Assembly (NCBI GenBank): GCA_024682395.1
Contig: JAIKZH010000027.1
Span: forward strand, 1-38,469
DNA: 38,469 nt
Source: Bacteroidaceae bacterium
GTDB lineage: Bacteria > Bacteroidota > Bacteroidia > Bacteroidales > Bacteroidaceae
Direction: 5' to 3'
Under the pieces are notes generated by a model, which searched no databases, was not told where the DNA came from, and saw only the letters and a program-made list of their open reading frames with translations. Below are positions 11,765-20,652 of this stretch, one piece after another; the stretch's first letter is position 1, and every line of letters starts with the position of its first letter. A program made the translations under genes and the position numbers.

Positions 11765-12208
11765 ATGATAATCGACACAATTGAAAACTTAAATAAATAT
11801 GCTTCTGTAAATCCATTATTTAATAAAGTAGTAGATTTCATTAAAGACACAGATCTTTCAAAGCATCCACAAGGTAAAGTAGAACTCTCAGGAAAAGACT
11901 TGATAGCTAATTTCACAATAGCAAAAGGTAAGACTCCAACCGAGGCAAAGATTGAAACTCACAATAAGATGATTGACATTCAAATACCTTTGTCATGTCC
12001 TGAGACTATGGGATATACTCCAAGAAAAGATCTTGAACCTCAAACATATAACGAGGAAAAAGATATCATGTTCTATGAAGGACTTGCGCAACAATATATA
12101 ACAATCACACCAGGTATGTTTGTTATCTTCTTCCCTGAAGACGGACATGCGCCATGTGTCTCTTCAGAAGAATCTATACAAAAAGTGATATTTAAGATTA
12201 AAGCATAA
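11765..12208 (+). CDS. YhcH/YjgK/YiaL (NanQ/EbgC-like) family protein
   Basis: A 147-residue single-domain cupin-like protein of the family that includes NanQ, an N-acetylneuraminate anomerase, and EbgC, the small subunit of evolved beta-galactosidase. It contains the family's metal/ligand residues in ETHNKMIDIQIPL and FFPEDGHAPC, plus the FYEG motif. It probably acts on a sugar hemiacetal such as an anomer of a sialic acid or aldose, but no nan gene is nearby and substrate is unresolved. It sits 96 nt after the MORN gene and 70 nt before glgB, so co-transcription is possible but not shown. Confidence 0.9.
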   Translation: MIIDTIENLNKYASVNPLFNKVVDFIKDTDLSKHPQGKVELSGKDLIANFTIAKGKTPTEAKIETHNKMIDIQIPLSCPETMGYTPRKDLEPQTYNEEKDIMFYEGLAQQYITITPGMFVIFFPEDGHAPCVSSEESIQKVIFKIKA

Positions 12209-12278
12209 TTATCCTGCATCTATTTCTATTATTTACCTGATAATTCCCCTTAAATTAAATAATAACCTATCTTAATTT

Positions 12279-14288
12279 ATGAAACACATAGGATTAGTCA
12301 AAAACGACCCATGGTTAGAACCTTTTGAAGACGCAATAAAAGGAAGGCATGAACATGCTCTGTATAAATTAAATGAGCTTACTGATAATGGGAAACAAAC
12401 AATCAGCGATTTTGCTGAAGGGTATCACTATTTTGGCTTACATAAAATCAAAAATGGTTGGGTGTTTCGTGAATGGGCTCCAAACGCCACTCAGATTTAT
12501 TTAATTGGGGATTTCAACAACTGGGAAGAGAATTCAGCATATAGATTAACATCATTAGACAATGGTGTTTGGGAGATATATCTTGAATCTGATGCTATTC
12601 ACCATGAGGATCATTATAAATTAATGATCTATTGGAATGGTGGTAAGGCTGAAAGAATACCTGCATGGGCAACACGAGTTGTACAGGATGAGAAAACAAA
12701 GATTTTCTCAGCACAAGTATGGGCTCCAGCCAAACAATACAAATGGAAATGCAAAGAATTCGCCCCTAAGACCAATCCTTTATTGATATATGAATGTCAT
12801 ATTGGAATGGCGCAAGATGCTGAAAAGGTAGGAACATACACCGAATTTAAAGAAAATATCTTACCACGCATCATTGAGGACGGGTATAATTGCATACAGA
12901 TAATGGCAATTGCCGAACATCCATATTATGGTAGTTTTGGTTATCATGTGTCAAATTTCTTTGCTCCTTCAAGTCGATTCGGTACGCCAGAGGAACTTAA
13001 AGCACTTATTGACGAGGCTCACAAAAATGGGATCTCTGTCATAATGGATATAGTCCATTCACATGCCGTTAAGAACGAATATGAAGGTCTGGGATTATTT
13101 GCCGGTGACCCTTATCAATATTTCATGCATGGTGACAGACGTGAACATCCTGCATGGGATAGTCTGTGCTTTGATTATGGCAAAAATGAAGTTCTTCACT
13201 ATTTGTTATCAAATTGTAAATATTGGCTCGAAGAATTCCATTTCGACGGATATAGATTTGATGGTGTAACAAGCATGTTGTATTACAGTCATGGTCTTGG
13301 AGAACAATTCAACGGATATGGCGATTATTATAACGGACATGAAGATGACGAAGCAATTGCATATCTTACACTTGCCAACATATTAATACATGAGGTAAAT
13401 CCAAAAGCTATAACAATCGCTGAAGAAGTAAGCGGAATGCCAGGTTTGGCTGCTCCATTTAAAAAGGGTGGATATGGCTTCGACTACCGAATGGCTATGA
13501 ACATTCCCGATTATTGGATAAAGACAATAAAAGAATTAAAAGACGAAGACTGGAAACCATCGTCTATGTTCTGGGAGACTACCAACAGACGTGCTGACGA
13601 GAAAACTATATCATACGCGGAAAGTCACGATCAAGCTTTAGTTGGCGATAAAACCATCATATTCAGACTTATTGATGCTGACATGTATTGGCATTTCAAG
13701 AAAGGTGATGAAAACTTCATGGCAAACCGAGGTATCGCTCTACATAAAATGATACGCCTTCTAACCGCTTCGACCATAAATGGCGGTTACTTAAATTTCA
13801 TGGGAAATGAATTCGGACATCCTGAATGGATTGATTTTCCACGTGAAGGTAATGGATGGAGTCATAAATATGCACGACGCCAATGGAACTTAGTTGACAA
13901 TAAAGAACTATGTTATCATTATCTGGGAGATTTCGACAAGTGTATGATCAAACTGATTGGTAAAACAAGAAACTTCCAGAAAAGCAAGATCCAGGAGATA
14001 TGGCACAATGATGGCGATCAAATTCTTGCTTACATGCGTAACGACTTATTGTTCGTGTTCAATTTCAGTCCTTATCAATCATTTGAAGGATATGGATTCC
14101 TTGTGCCCGAAGGCGAATATCATGTCAAACTGAATACAGACAACTCCGATTTCGGCGGTTTTAATTTAACTGACGACACAATAGCGCATTTGACTAATCC
14201 TGATCCGTTATATTCAAAAGACGGCAAAGGATGGCTTAAATTGTATGTTCCAGCAAGAACCGCTATGGTTTTAAAGAAATCAAAATAA
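12279..14288 (+). CDS. glgB: 1,4-alpha-glucan branching enzyme (GH13, eukaryotic-type subfamily 8)
   Basis: It cuts an alpha-1,4 glucan chain and re-attaches it through alpha-1,6 bonds, forming glycogen branches in the cytosol. The 669 residues hold an N-terminal CBM48 domain (about 55-150, VFREWAPNATQIYLIGDFNNW), the GH13 barrel and a C-terminal beta domain. The nucleophile is D328 in GYRFDGVTSM, the acid/base E382 in IAEEVSGMPG, and the third acidic residue D451 in SHDQALVGD. The motif set is that of the eukaryotic-type branching enzymes usual in Bacteroidales rather than E. coli GlgB. The next gene begins 10 nt after its stop. No other glycogen gene is present. Confidence 0.96.
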   Translation: MKHIGLVKNDPWLEPFEDAIKGRHEHALYKLNELTDNGKQTISDFAEGYHYFGLHKIKNGWVFREWAPNATQIYLIGDFNNWEENSAYRLTSLDNGVWEIYLESDAIHHEDHYKLMIYWNGGKAERIPAWATRVVQDEKTKIFSAQVWAPAKQYKWKCKEFAPKTNPLLIYECHIGMAQDAEKVGTYTEFKENILPRIIEDGYNCIQIMAIAEHPYYGSFGYHVSNFFAPSSRFGTPEELKALIDEAHKNGISVIMDIVHSHAVKNEYEGLGLFAGDPYQYFMHGDRREHPAWDSLCFDYGKNEVLHYLLSNCKYWLEEFHFDGYRFDGVTSMLYYSHGLGEQFNGYGDYYNGHEDDEAIAYLTLANILIHEVNPKAITIAEEVSGMPGLAAPFKKGGYGFDYRMAMNIPDYWIKTIKELKDEDWKPSSMFWETTNRRADEKTISYAESHDQALVGDKTIIFRLIDADMYWHFKKGDENFMANRGIALHKMIRLLTASTINGGYLNFMGNEFGHPEWIDFPREGNGWSHKYARRQWNLVDNKELCYHYLGDFDKCMIKLIGKTRNFQKSKIQEIWHNDGDQILAYMRNDLLFVFNFSPYQSFEGYGFLVPEGEYHVKLNTDNSDFGGFNLTDDTIAHLTNPDPLYSKDGKGWLKLYVPARTAMVLKKSK

Positions 14289-14298
14289 TTTATCAGAA

Positions 14299-15474
14299 AT
14301 GAATTACAACAATCCGATTCCCAAGAATATTGCGTCAATAATACAAATCTCATGCATTTCTTTATTTGCAATATTTTGTTTTGTGTATATATTCTGCATG
14401 GAAGGCGATTTACTTGCTCATGCTCAATATGTATTTGCTCATGGCGTAACAACTTATTATCGTGGGGTGGGGGCTGTTGTTATTACATTGGCATTAATCG
14501 CCATTATACACATCACATATAAACTAACCCATTTGGAAGGAAGATTATATGCAATAAATTTTTTCCCTTCCTTTCTGGTACTTGCAATGCTGACAAGTCT
14601 TACAAACACTACAATCAACAAGTTTACTTTTGATGGCTGGTATTGGGCTGCTCCTTTATTAATCATTCTATACATCTCTATCGTATGGTTTATCAAAAGA
14701 CATTTCGATGCTCAGATAGTTGAAGGTGATTATAAAATCGGACGTTATTTATGGCCTAACTTCTTGACACTCTTCATCATGATGGTTCTATGTGGCAATT
14801 GTCATAAAGCACCGGATGTCTTTATGTATGAATTAAAGGTGGAGAGACTGATATTAAATGGTGATTATGAGAAAGCACGAAAAGTGGGAGAAGAATCGCT
14901 TGTCACAAGCAAAAGACTTAATAATCTGCGAGCATTTGCTTTAGTGCAAGAAGGTACATTGGCAGAACATCTTTTCGATTATCCACAAAATTATGGTTCT
15001 GAAGGATTGTTAAATGTTCTCGACACATGTTCTGCCGAGCATAGAGTCACCTCTAAGGATGTTTTTGCTTTACTTGGGGCATTACCAAATAGTAAAATCA
15101 AAACAGCACGTCAATATTTTGATATTATGATAAAACAAGACTCTGTTGCTAATCGTCAGGCTATTATTGATTACTATTTATGTTCGATGCTCCTTGATCA
15201 AGACATAAGTGGTTTCAAAAAGAACATATTTAAATATTATAAATGTTCAAGAAATTCTGATATTGTCTCTTTGCCTAAAACATACAAAGAGGTATTGGTG
15301 ATGGATAATAAATATACTAATGTGGCATTTCCAGACACATTGATTGGGACTGATTATAAAGAATACAAAAGAATGTGTAGTGAAATAAATGATTCGACAG
15401 AACGCAGCAATCAAACACATCGCACTTTTGGAAAGACAATCTGGTGGTATCTTGATAATGTAAAGATTGAATAA
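14299..15474 (+). CDS. Polytopic membrane protein with C-terminal soluble domain (possibly DUF6057-related)
   Basis: A 391-residue protein with about four to five transmembrane helices in the first 180 residues (near 12-35, 55-75, 93-105, 117-135 and 152-168), followed by a soluble alpha-helical region of about 210 residues. That region begins APDVFMYELKVERLILNGDYEKARKVGEES, a TPR-like helical pair. The arrangement recalls DUF6057-type membrane proteins of Bacteroidales, which I cannot confirm. It is 10 nt downstream of glgB, so it is very probably co-transcribed with it. No catalytic motif is visible and the function is unknown. Confidence 0.75.
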   Translation: MNYNNPIPKNIASIIQISCISLFAIFCFVYIFCMEGDLLAHAQYVFAHGVTTYYRGVGAVVITLALIAIIHITYKLTHLEGRLYAINFFPSFLVLAMLTSLTNTTINKFTFDGWYWAAPLLIILYISIVWFIKRHFDAQIVEGDYKIGRYLWPNFLTLFIMMVLCGNCHKAPDVFMYELKVERLILNGDYEKARKVGEESLVTSKRLNNLRAFALVQEGTLAEHLFDYPQNYGSEGLLNVLDTCSAEHRVTSKDVFALLGALPNSKIKTARQYFDIMIKQDSVANRQAIIDYYLCSMLLDQDISGFKKNIFKYYKCSRNSDIVSLPKTYKEVLVMDNKYTNVAFPDTLIGTDYKEYKRMCSEINDSTERSNQTHRTFGKTIWWYLDNVKIE

Positions 15475-15523
15475 AAGAAATTGAATTATATTTCTGTAAA
15501 AATCTAATTATCTTAGAAAAACA

Positions 15524-16027
15524 TTATCTATATCTTTCAGGTATGTAATCAGAACTATAATTCTCATCAACCCAAGATAAGAATTTCTTAAATTCACCTT
15601 CTGTCTCAACATCGTTTACATCTGGACCAAGAATCATCATATCACACCAAAGGGAGTTGGAAACCTCATCATAATTTATCAAACCTATTCCGGTGCAAAC
15701 CTCACCATGACTCCATTCATTATATGTTTTCAACTCTTTTTCAGCAATTTCTCCAAGTACTTTTCCATCGTCACGGATGACAATCATTGATTCTTTTGCA
15801 AATTCTTCATCGTCATGCGGTTTTACGGCAAACACCACGACACCTACATCATCTCGTGTACATTTATAAGTAATACCTGATAATTTAGTTTCCCATACAT
15901 TGACCGAACTATTTGGACGATATATAGGATATCGAGATGATACATCGTTTTTGCGATGTAACATATTCTTTTTAGATAGAATAAGTATGATAATTATTGT
16001 TATAATTGCTGGTATGATTAAATGCAT
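15524..16027 (-). CDS. Small membrane-anchored protein, possible HIRAN-like domain
   Basis: A 167-residue protein with one N-terminal transmembrane helix (MHLIIPAIITIIIILILS) followed by a basic segment and a soluble domain of about 130 residues. The stretch from SGITYKC to VLGEIAEKEL (about 50-95), with VKPHDDEEFAKESMIVIRDDGKVLGE, resembles the HIRAN pattern in which a Pxx-D-acidic motif precedes a V...DG..lG strand. This is a resemblance only. The frame is open to 16057 with a TTG start, but that codon lies in a -7 box, so ATG 16027 is chosen. It is alone on its strand, convergent with the membrane protein gene downstream of glgB. Confidence 0.7.
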   Translation of the reverse strand: MHLIIPAIITIIIILILSKKNMLHRKNDVSSRYPIYRPNSSVNVWETKLSGITYKCTRDDVGVVVFAVKPHDDEEFAKESMIVIRDDGKVLGEIAEKELKTYNEWSHGEVCTGIGLINYDEVSNSLWCDMMILGPDVNDVETEGEFKKFLSWVDENYSSDYIPERYR

Positions 16028-16054
16028 ATATGTATAAATTGTTATAGCTTTTTG

Positions 16055-16062
16055 CAAAAGTA
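16055..16062 (-). promoter_or_regulatory. -7 promoter box for the 15524-16027 gene
   Basis: On the minus strand it reads TACTTTTG, an exact TAnnTTTG match, 28 bp before ATG 16027. It decides the start by overlapping the alternative TTG. Confidence 0.55.
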
Positions 16063-16287
16063 GTAATAATTGTTGAGATTATCGTAATATTTCTTAAAAT
16101 TTACACACTTTTATCCATAAGATTTTTTTGTGTCTTATTTTTTGATTAATTTAGCATTCACAAAAGTGATTTGATATCACAATCTTACAATCTAAATATA
16201 ATACTTAAATATTTAAATACTTTGTTGTTTTAACAAGAACACAGATTATACACAACCTTTTGAACGATTTTTCATAAACATAAAGAC
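16063..16287. other. 225-bp intergenic region with overlapping small palindromes
   Basis: This AT-rich divergent spacer has no RNA gene or ORF that I can support. It holds two overlapping inverted repeats, TCAC-AAAA-GTGA at 16158-16169 and GTGAT-TTGAT-ATCAC at 16166-16180, sharing GTGA. They could be an operator or an RNA hairpin for the guanylyltransferase gene. A clear TAnnTTTG box for that gene is missing; ATACTTTG at 16217-16224 is an imperfect candidate. Confidence 0.35.
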
Positions 16288-17370
16288 ATGAATAAGAATT
16301 ATTATTGTGTAATATTGGCGGGAGGAATAGGTTCTCGTTTATGGCCAAGCAGTAGTTTTAAACATCCAAAGCAGTTTTTGGACATAATGGGTACTGGAGA
16401 AAGTTTGTTACAGATGACCTACAAACGATATAGAAAATTCATTGAACCATCAAATATTATTGTTGTGTCTAATGAAATTTACAAAGATATTACACAAAAA
16501 CAATTACCTGAACTTCCATCTGAGAATCTTCTATTGGAACCAATGCGCAGAAATACAGTTCCAAGTGTAACATGGGCTGCTGTATATCTTTTAAATAAAA
16601 ACAAAAACGCATGTATGTTGATCACACCAGCTGATCAAATGATAAACCATGAGGATGAATTACAAAAAGACATACTTTCAGGATTTGAATATATAAGTAA
16701 AAACAACCGATTACTTACAATGGGTATCGCCCCAACACGTCCAGAGACAACATATGGATATATACAAATATCTGACGAAATGGACAAAAACATATTCAAA
16801 GCACAGAGTTTCACTGAAAAACCAAATATAGAATTTGCTAAGCTGTTTTTCGAAAGTAAGGAATTCTTATGGAATACCGGACTTTACATGTGGACAGCCA
16901 AGACCTTCATTGAATCAGTGGAGAATTCGTCTTCAGAATTTGGTACACTAATGCAAACATTACGCAAAAACATGAAGTCGGGCAAACAAGTTATGGAGAT
17001 CATAAACGATGCGTTCTCTATTTGTCCTAATATTCCTCTTGAAACAGGAATACTTGAAAAAGTTGATAATGTAGATGTTATGCAGTGTCATTTCGAGTGG
17101 AACGACATCGGAACATGGAACCAATTGTACGATATATTACCTAAAGTCAAAGAAGGTAATGTGTCAATCCAGTCAAATGCCATGTTTTACAATTGTGAAG
17201 ATTGTGTAGTGAAACTACCTGAAGGAAAAATTGCGATTCTACAAGATTTGAAAAACTATGTTGTTGTTGAAGAAGGCAACATATTAATGATATGCAAAAA
17301 AGACGACCAACAATCAATTCGTAAGTTTGTAAACGACGTACAAATGAATGTCGGAGACGACTTTGTCTGA
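16288..17370 (+). CDS. manC: Mannose-1-phosphate guanylyltransferase
   Basis: It makes GDP-mannose from mannose-1-phosphate and GTP, feeding fucose, mannan and surface polysaccharide synthesis in the cytosol. The nucleotidyltransferase signature is CVILAGGIGSRLWPSSSFKHPKQFL at the N-terminus, with MLITPADQMI for the metal site, FTEKPN, LWNTGLYMW and FEWNDIGTW downstream. At 360 residues it is the short, single-function form without the C-terminal phosphomannose isomerase cupin. It stands alone with 260 bp upstream and 271 bp downstream; it is not in a polysaccharide cluster here. The gene symbol is given by function (rfbM/manC naming varies). Confidence 0.95.
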   Translation: MNKNYYCVILAGGIGSRLWPSSSFKHPKQFLDIMGTGESLLQMTYKRYRKFIEPSNIIVVSNEIYKDITQKQLPELPSENLLLEPMRRNTVPSVTWAAVYLLNKNKNACMLITPADQMINHEDELQKDILSGFEYISKNNRLLTMGIAPTRPETTYGYIQISDEMDKNIFKAQSFTEKPNIEFAKLFFESKEFLWNTGLYMWTAKTFIESVENSSSEFGTLMQTLRKNMKSGKQVMEIINDAFSICPNIPLETGILEKVDNVDVMQCHFEWNDIGTWNQLYDILPKVKEGNVSIQSNAMFYNCEDCVVKLPEGKIAILQDLKNYVVVEEGNILMICKKDDQQSIRKFVNDVQMNVGDDFV

Positions 17371-17641
17371 TAAGTGTTTAGATACATCTATACTACACTA
17401 CAACAATGGATGAAACAAATTATTATGCGTAAAAACTGAGATTTCCTACCCATAAAAGAGGTAAACATTTAAAATGTCTTAAAATATGGTGTTACAAGGA
17501 TAATTTTATTAAAAGACATGCTCAATAATCAGTTTAAAATGTTATTTTTGCATCATAATAATACAACACAAAGAACTTACAAAAACTTGTGTACAAGCAA
17601 TAGGGAAAATAAGAATAATAAAGTAAGAATAAAACAAAAAT
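17371..17641 (+). promoter_or_regulatory. Upstream region and -7 promoter of the Bat operon
   Basis: TATTTTTG at 17543-17550, followed by CATC, is an exact -7 match 91 bp before the MoxR start and should drive the whole Bat operon; no -33 TTTG is evident at 19-20 nt. The region also has a near-palindrome ACATTT-A-AAATGT at 17465-17477 upstream and CTTGT-GT-ACAAG at 17586-17597 inside the leader. Either could be regulatory; neither is a known site to me. I see no gene in this gap. Confidence 0.55.
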
Positions 17642-18634
17642 ATGGAAACAATTGACATACGTGAACTAAATGAACGTATTGAACGTCAAAGTGTGTTTGT
17701 GACAAACTTAGTAACTGGTATCGAACAGGTTATTATTGGTCAAAAACACTTAGTTGAATCACTCTTAATCGGATTGTTAAGTAATGGACACGTTCTTCTG
17801 GAAGGTGTTCCTGGTTTGGCAAAAACTAAGGCTATAAAGACATTGGCATCACTTATCGATGCACAATTCTCCAGAATTCAATTCACACCAGACCTACTTC
17901 CGGCCGATGTAATCGGTACAATGATTTATAGTCAGAAAGATGGTTCTTTCCAGGTAAAGAAAGGTCCTGTCTTTGCAAATTTTGTTCTTGCTGATGAAAT
18001 TAACCGTGCTCCAGCAAAAGTACAAAGTGCGTTACTTGAAGCAATGCAAGAACGTCAGGTTACTATAAGCACAAATACTTACGAACTACCTAAACCATTC
18101 TTGGTTCTCGCAACTCAAAACCCTATCGAACAAGAGGGTACATATCCACTGCCTGAGGCACAGGTTGACCGTTTCATGCTTAAAGTGGTTATTGATTACC
18201 CAAAAATCGAAGAAGAAAAGAAGATTATTCGTCAGAATATCGATAATGATAACATCAATATCCGACCTATAATGAGCCTCGAAGAAATCGAAGCAGCAAG
18301 AAAAGTGGTTAAGGATGTTTATATTGATGAAAAGATTGAACAATATATCGCTGATATTGTTTTTGCTACTCGTTATCCAGAGAAATATAATCTAAAGGAT
18401 TTGAAAGGCCTAATATCGTTTGGCGGTTCACCACGTGCAAGTATTAATTTGGCATTGACAAGCCGTGCATACGCATTTATCAAACATCGTGGTTATGTCA
18501 TTCCAGAAGATGTACGAACTGTTGCCTACGATGTTTTACGTCACAGAATCGGACTGACATACGAAGCAGAGGCAAGTAATGTTACAAGCGAGGAAATAAT
18601 CAGCAAAATACTTAACAAAGTAGAAGTGCCTTAA
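17642..18634 (+). CDS. MoxR-family AAA+ ATPase of the Bat operon
   Basis: A cytosolic AAA+ ATPase thought to act as a chaperone or remodeller for the VWA proteins encoded beside it. The Walker A motif GVPGLAKT is at residues 55-62, Walker B lies in VLADEINRAPAKVQSALLEAMQE, sensor 1 in LATQNP followed by IEQEGTYPLPEAQVDRF, and the C-terminal lid domain follows. The 330-residue length is typical. It is the first gene of the operon, with 62 nt to the DUF58 gene. Family assignment is secure; the client proteins are inferred from the conserved neighbourhood. Confidence 0.96.
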   Translation: METIDIRELNERIERQSVFVTNLVTGIEQVIIGQKHLVESLLIGLLSNGHVLLEGVPGLAKTKAIKTLASLIDAQFSRIQFTPDLLPADVIGTMIYSQKDGSFQVKKGPVFANFVLADEINRAPAKVQSALLEAMQERQVTISTNTYELPKPFLVLATQNPIEQEGTYPLPEAQVDRFMLKVVIDYPKIEEEKKIIRQNIDNDNINIRPIMSLEEIEAARKVVKDVYIDEKIEQYIADIVFATRYPEKYNLKDLKGLISFGGSPRASINLALTSRAYAFIKHRGYVIPEDVRTVAYDVLRHRIGLTYEAEASNVTSEEIISKILNKVEVP

Positions 18635-18696
18635 TCAATAATTATAAAACGGACTCAATTTGAAGCATTCTTATACTTATTAATATTATTTGATTA

Positions 18697-19566
18697 ATGG
18701 AAACGGCGGAATTACTTAGTCAAGTACGCAAGATAGAAATTAAGACAAAAGGGCTGTCTAACAATATATTTGCAGGTGAATATCATTCTGCATTTAAAGG
18801 ACGCGGTATGGCATTTAGCGAAGTACGCGAATATCAATATGGTGACGATGTACGCGATATTGATTGGAATGTTACAGCTCGATTTGGGCACCCTTATATA
18901 AAGGTCTTTGAGGAAGAACGTGAACTGACGGTCATTCTATTGGTTGATGTTTCTGGAAGTCTTGACTTCGGAACAATCAATCAAACCAAACGTCAAATGA
19001 TAACAGAAATTGCAGCAACCTTGGCTTTCTCGGCAATACAGAATAACGACAAGATTGGAGTTATATTCTTTTCTGATAAAATAGAGAAATTCATACCTCC
19101 TAAAAAGGGTAGGAAACATATTCTGTTGATAATAAGAGAATTATTGAATTTCCAACCAACAAGTAGGCAAACAGACATTGGCGGTGCTGTAGAATTCATG
19201 ACAAATGCTATCAAAAAACGTTGTACAGTATTTTTGCTTAGTGACTTTTATAATCAAAAGGATTTACAACAAGAACTCACAATAGCAAACCGACGACATG
19301 ACATGGTGGCATTACAAGTGTATGACCAACGAATGACCGAATTACCAAATGTTGGCATTATACGTCTTCGTGATGCGGAATCTAATGAAGAGATATTTGT
19401 TGATACATCCTCGTCGGCTGTTCGCAGAGCACATCATGAATGGTGGATTAATCATCAAAACAAAGTGCGCGATATGTTATCACATGCAAATATTGATAGC
19501 ATATCAGTGCGTACAGATGAAGATTATGTGAAGACCTTGATTAATTTGTTCAGACGCAGGAGTTAA
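18697..19566 (+). CDS. DUF58 domain protein with VWA-like fold
   Basis: A 289-residue soluble protein with the DUF58 core EYQYGDDVRDIDWNVTARFGHPYIKVFEEERE (about 46-78) running into a VWA-like domain. Its MIDAS-type motif D84-V-S-G-S is complete, so it can probably bind a divalent metal. No membrane helix is seen, so it should be cytosolic and a partner of the MoxR ATPase, as in other MoxR-DUF58-VWA clusters. It is 14 nt before the next gene, supporting one transcript. Confidence 0.94.
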   Translation: METAELLSQVRKIEIKTKGLSNNIFAGEYHSAFKGRGMAFSEVREYQYGDDVRDIDWNVTARFGHPYIKVFEEERELTVILLVDVSGSLDFGTINQTKRQMITEIAATLAFSAIQNNDKIGVIFFSDKIEKFIPPKKGRKHILLIIRELLNFQPTSRQTDIGGAVEFMTNAIKKRCTVFLLSDFYNQKDLQQELTIANRRHDMVALQVYDQRMTELPNVGIIRLRDAESNEEIFVDTSSSAVRRAHHEWWINHQNKVRDMLSHANIDSISVRTDEDYVKTLINLFRRRS

Positions 19567-19580
19567 AAAGCAATAAGGTA

Positions 19581-20648
19581 ATGAGAAAGATTATAGTATT
19601 CTTATTAGTTCAATTTTATATACTGGCAATAAACGCACAAGTCACTGTTGATGCCACAATTGACTCTACAGCAATCTTTATTGGGCAACAAACTGGAATA
19701 ACACTACAGGTAAGTACAGACAGTAAGGCTTCTGTAAAGTTTCCTCATTATGATTCATTACAACAGATTATTCCAGGCATAGAGGTTTTAAGCTCATCAC
19801 CAATTGACACAAGTAAGGTTAATGATGGCAAACGACAAGTGTTAACCCAAAAATACATTATCACATCTTTTGATTCATCATTATATTATATACCCCCAAT
19901 GGAAGTGAAGGTGAATGGTAAGGTATATAAGTCAAATAATCTTGCATTGAAAGTATATACGCTTGATGTTGACACCGCACATGTGGATAGCGTATATGGA
20001 TTAAAACCGATAATAGACATTAATATTTCCAAATCGGATATAAAATCAAGAGTACCTGCAATGATATTGTTCGTCGTATTCTTGTTGGTGTTGATTCTCA
20101 TGATTATACGATTGTTGAGAAATAAATCAATCTTCCATAGAATACGTAATCGTCATCGCATCTCTCCACATAAATCGGCTCTACAGAAAATCGAAAAGAT
20201 AAAGGATGAAAATCTTGTTTATAGCGAGAACTCTAAAGAGTATTACACTCAGTTGACTGATGTTTTGCGCCAATACATGAGCGATCGTTTCGGTGTGAAT
20301 GCTATGGAAATGACTTCTTCCGAGATTATCAGTCATCTAAAAGAACAAGGTGACGAAGAATCATTGGCTGAGTTACGTCAATTATTAGAAACTGCCGATT
20401 TAGTGAAATTCGCTAAATATACAACATTGAATAACGAAAACGACAGAAATCTTGCTGCTGTTATCGAGTATATCAATAAAACAAAAATAGAAGAAACTAT
20501 CAACAATCAACCAGAATTTGTCTATGTTGAGGATAAGAACACTAAAATCAGTAAGATAATTACGATCGTATTGATTGGGGTATTTTCAATATTGACAATT
20601 GGAAGCTTAATCTATTTGATTTATATATTGTATTATCTATTTATTTAA
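19581..20648 (+). CDS. BatD-like membrane-anchored Ig-domain protein of the Bat operon
   Basis: A 355-residue protein with a signal peptide (ending near INAQ), a periplasmic Ig-like beta domain (about 20-150, beginning VTVDATIDSTAIFIGQQTG, as in BatD), one transmembrane helix (about 155-177), a cytosolic helical domain (ALQKIEKIKDENLVYS to VKFAKYTTLNN, DUF4381-like) and a C-terminal transmembrane helix. It has the layout of the first half of BatD but is a separate paralogue, lying between DUF58 and BatA as usual in Bacteroidales. The stop is 4 nt from the BatA start, so translation is probably coupled. The precise role is unknown. Confidence 0.82.
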   Translation: MRKIIVFLLVQFYILAINAQVTVDATIDSTAIFIGQQTGITLQVSTDSKASVKFPHYDSLQQIIPGIEVLSSSPIDTSKVNDGKRQVLTQKYIITSFDSSLYYIPPMEVKVNGKVYKSNNLALKVYTLDVDTAHVDSVYGLKPIIDINISKSDIKSRVPAMILFVVFLLVLILMIIRLLRNKSIFHRIRNRHRISPHKSALQKIEKIKDENLVYSENSKEYYTQLTDVLRQYMSDRFGVNAMEMTSSEIISHLKEQGDEESLAELRQLLETADLVKFAKYTTLNNENDRNLAAVIEYINKTKIEETINNQPEFVYVEDKNTKISKIITIVLIGVFSILTIGSLIYLIYILYYLFI

Positions 20649-20652
20649 AGAT

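Noticed and set aside
15476-15495. Small AGAAAT/ATTTCT hairpin after the membrane protein gene as a terminator
   Set aside because: Only 6 AT-rich pairs and no long T run; too weak to call.
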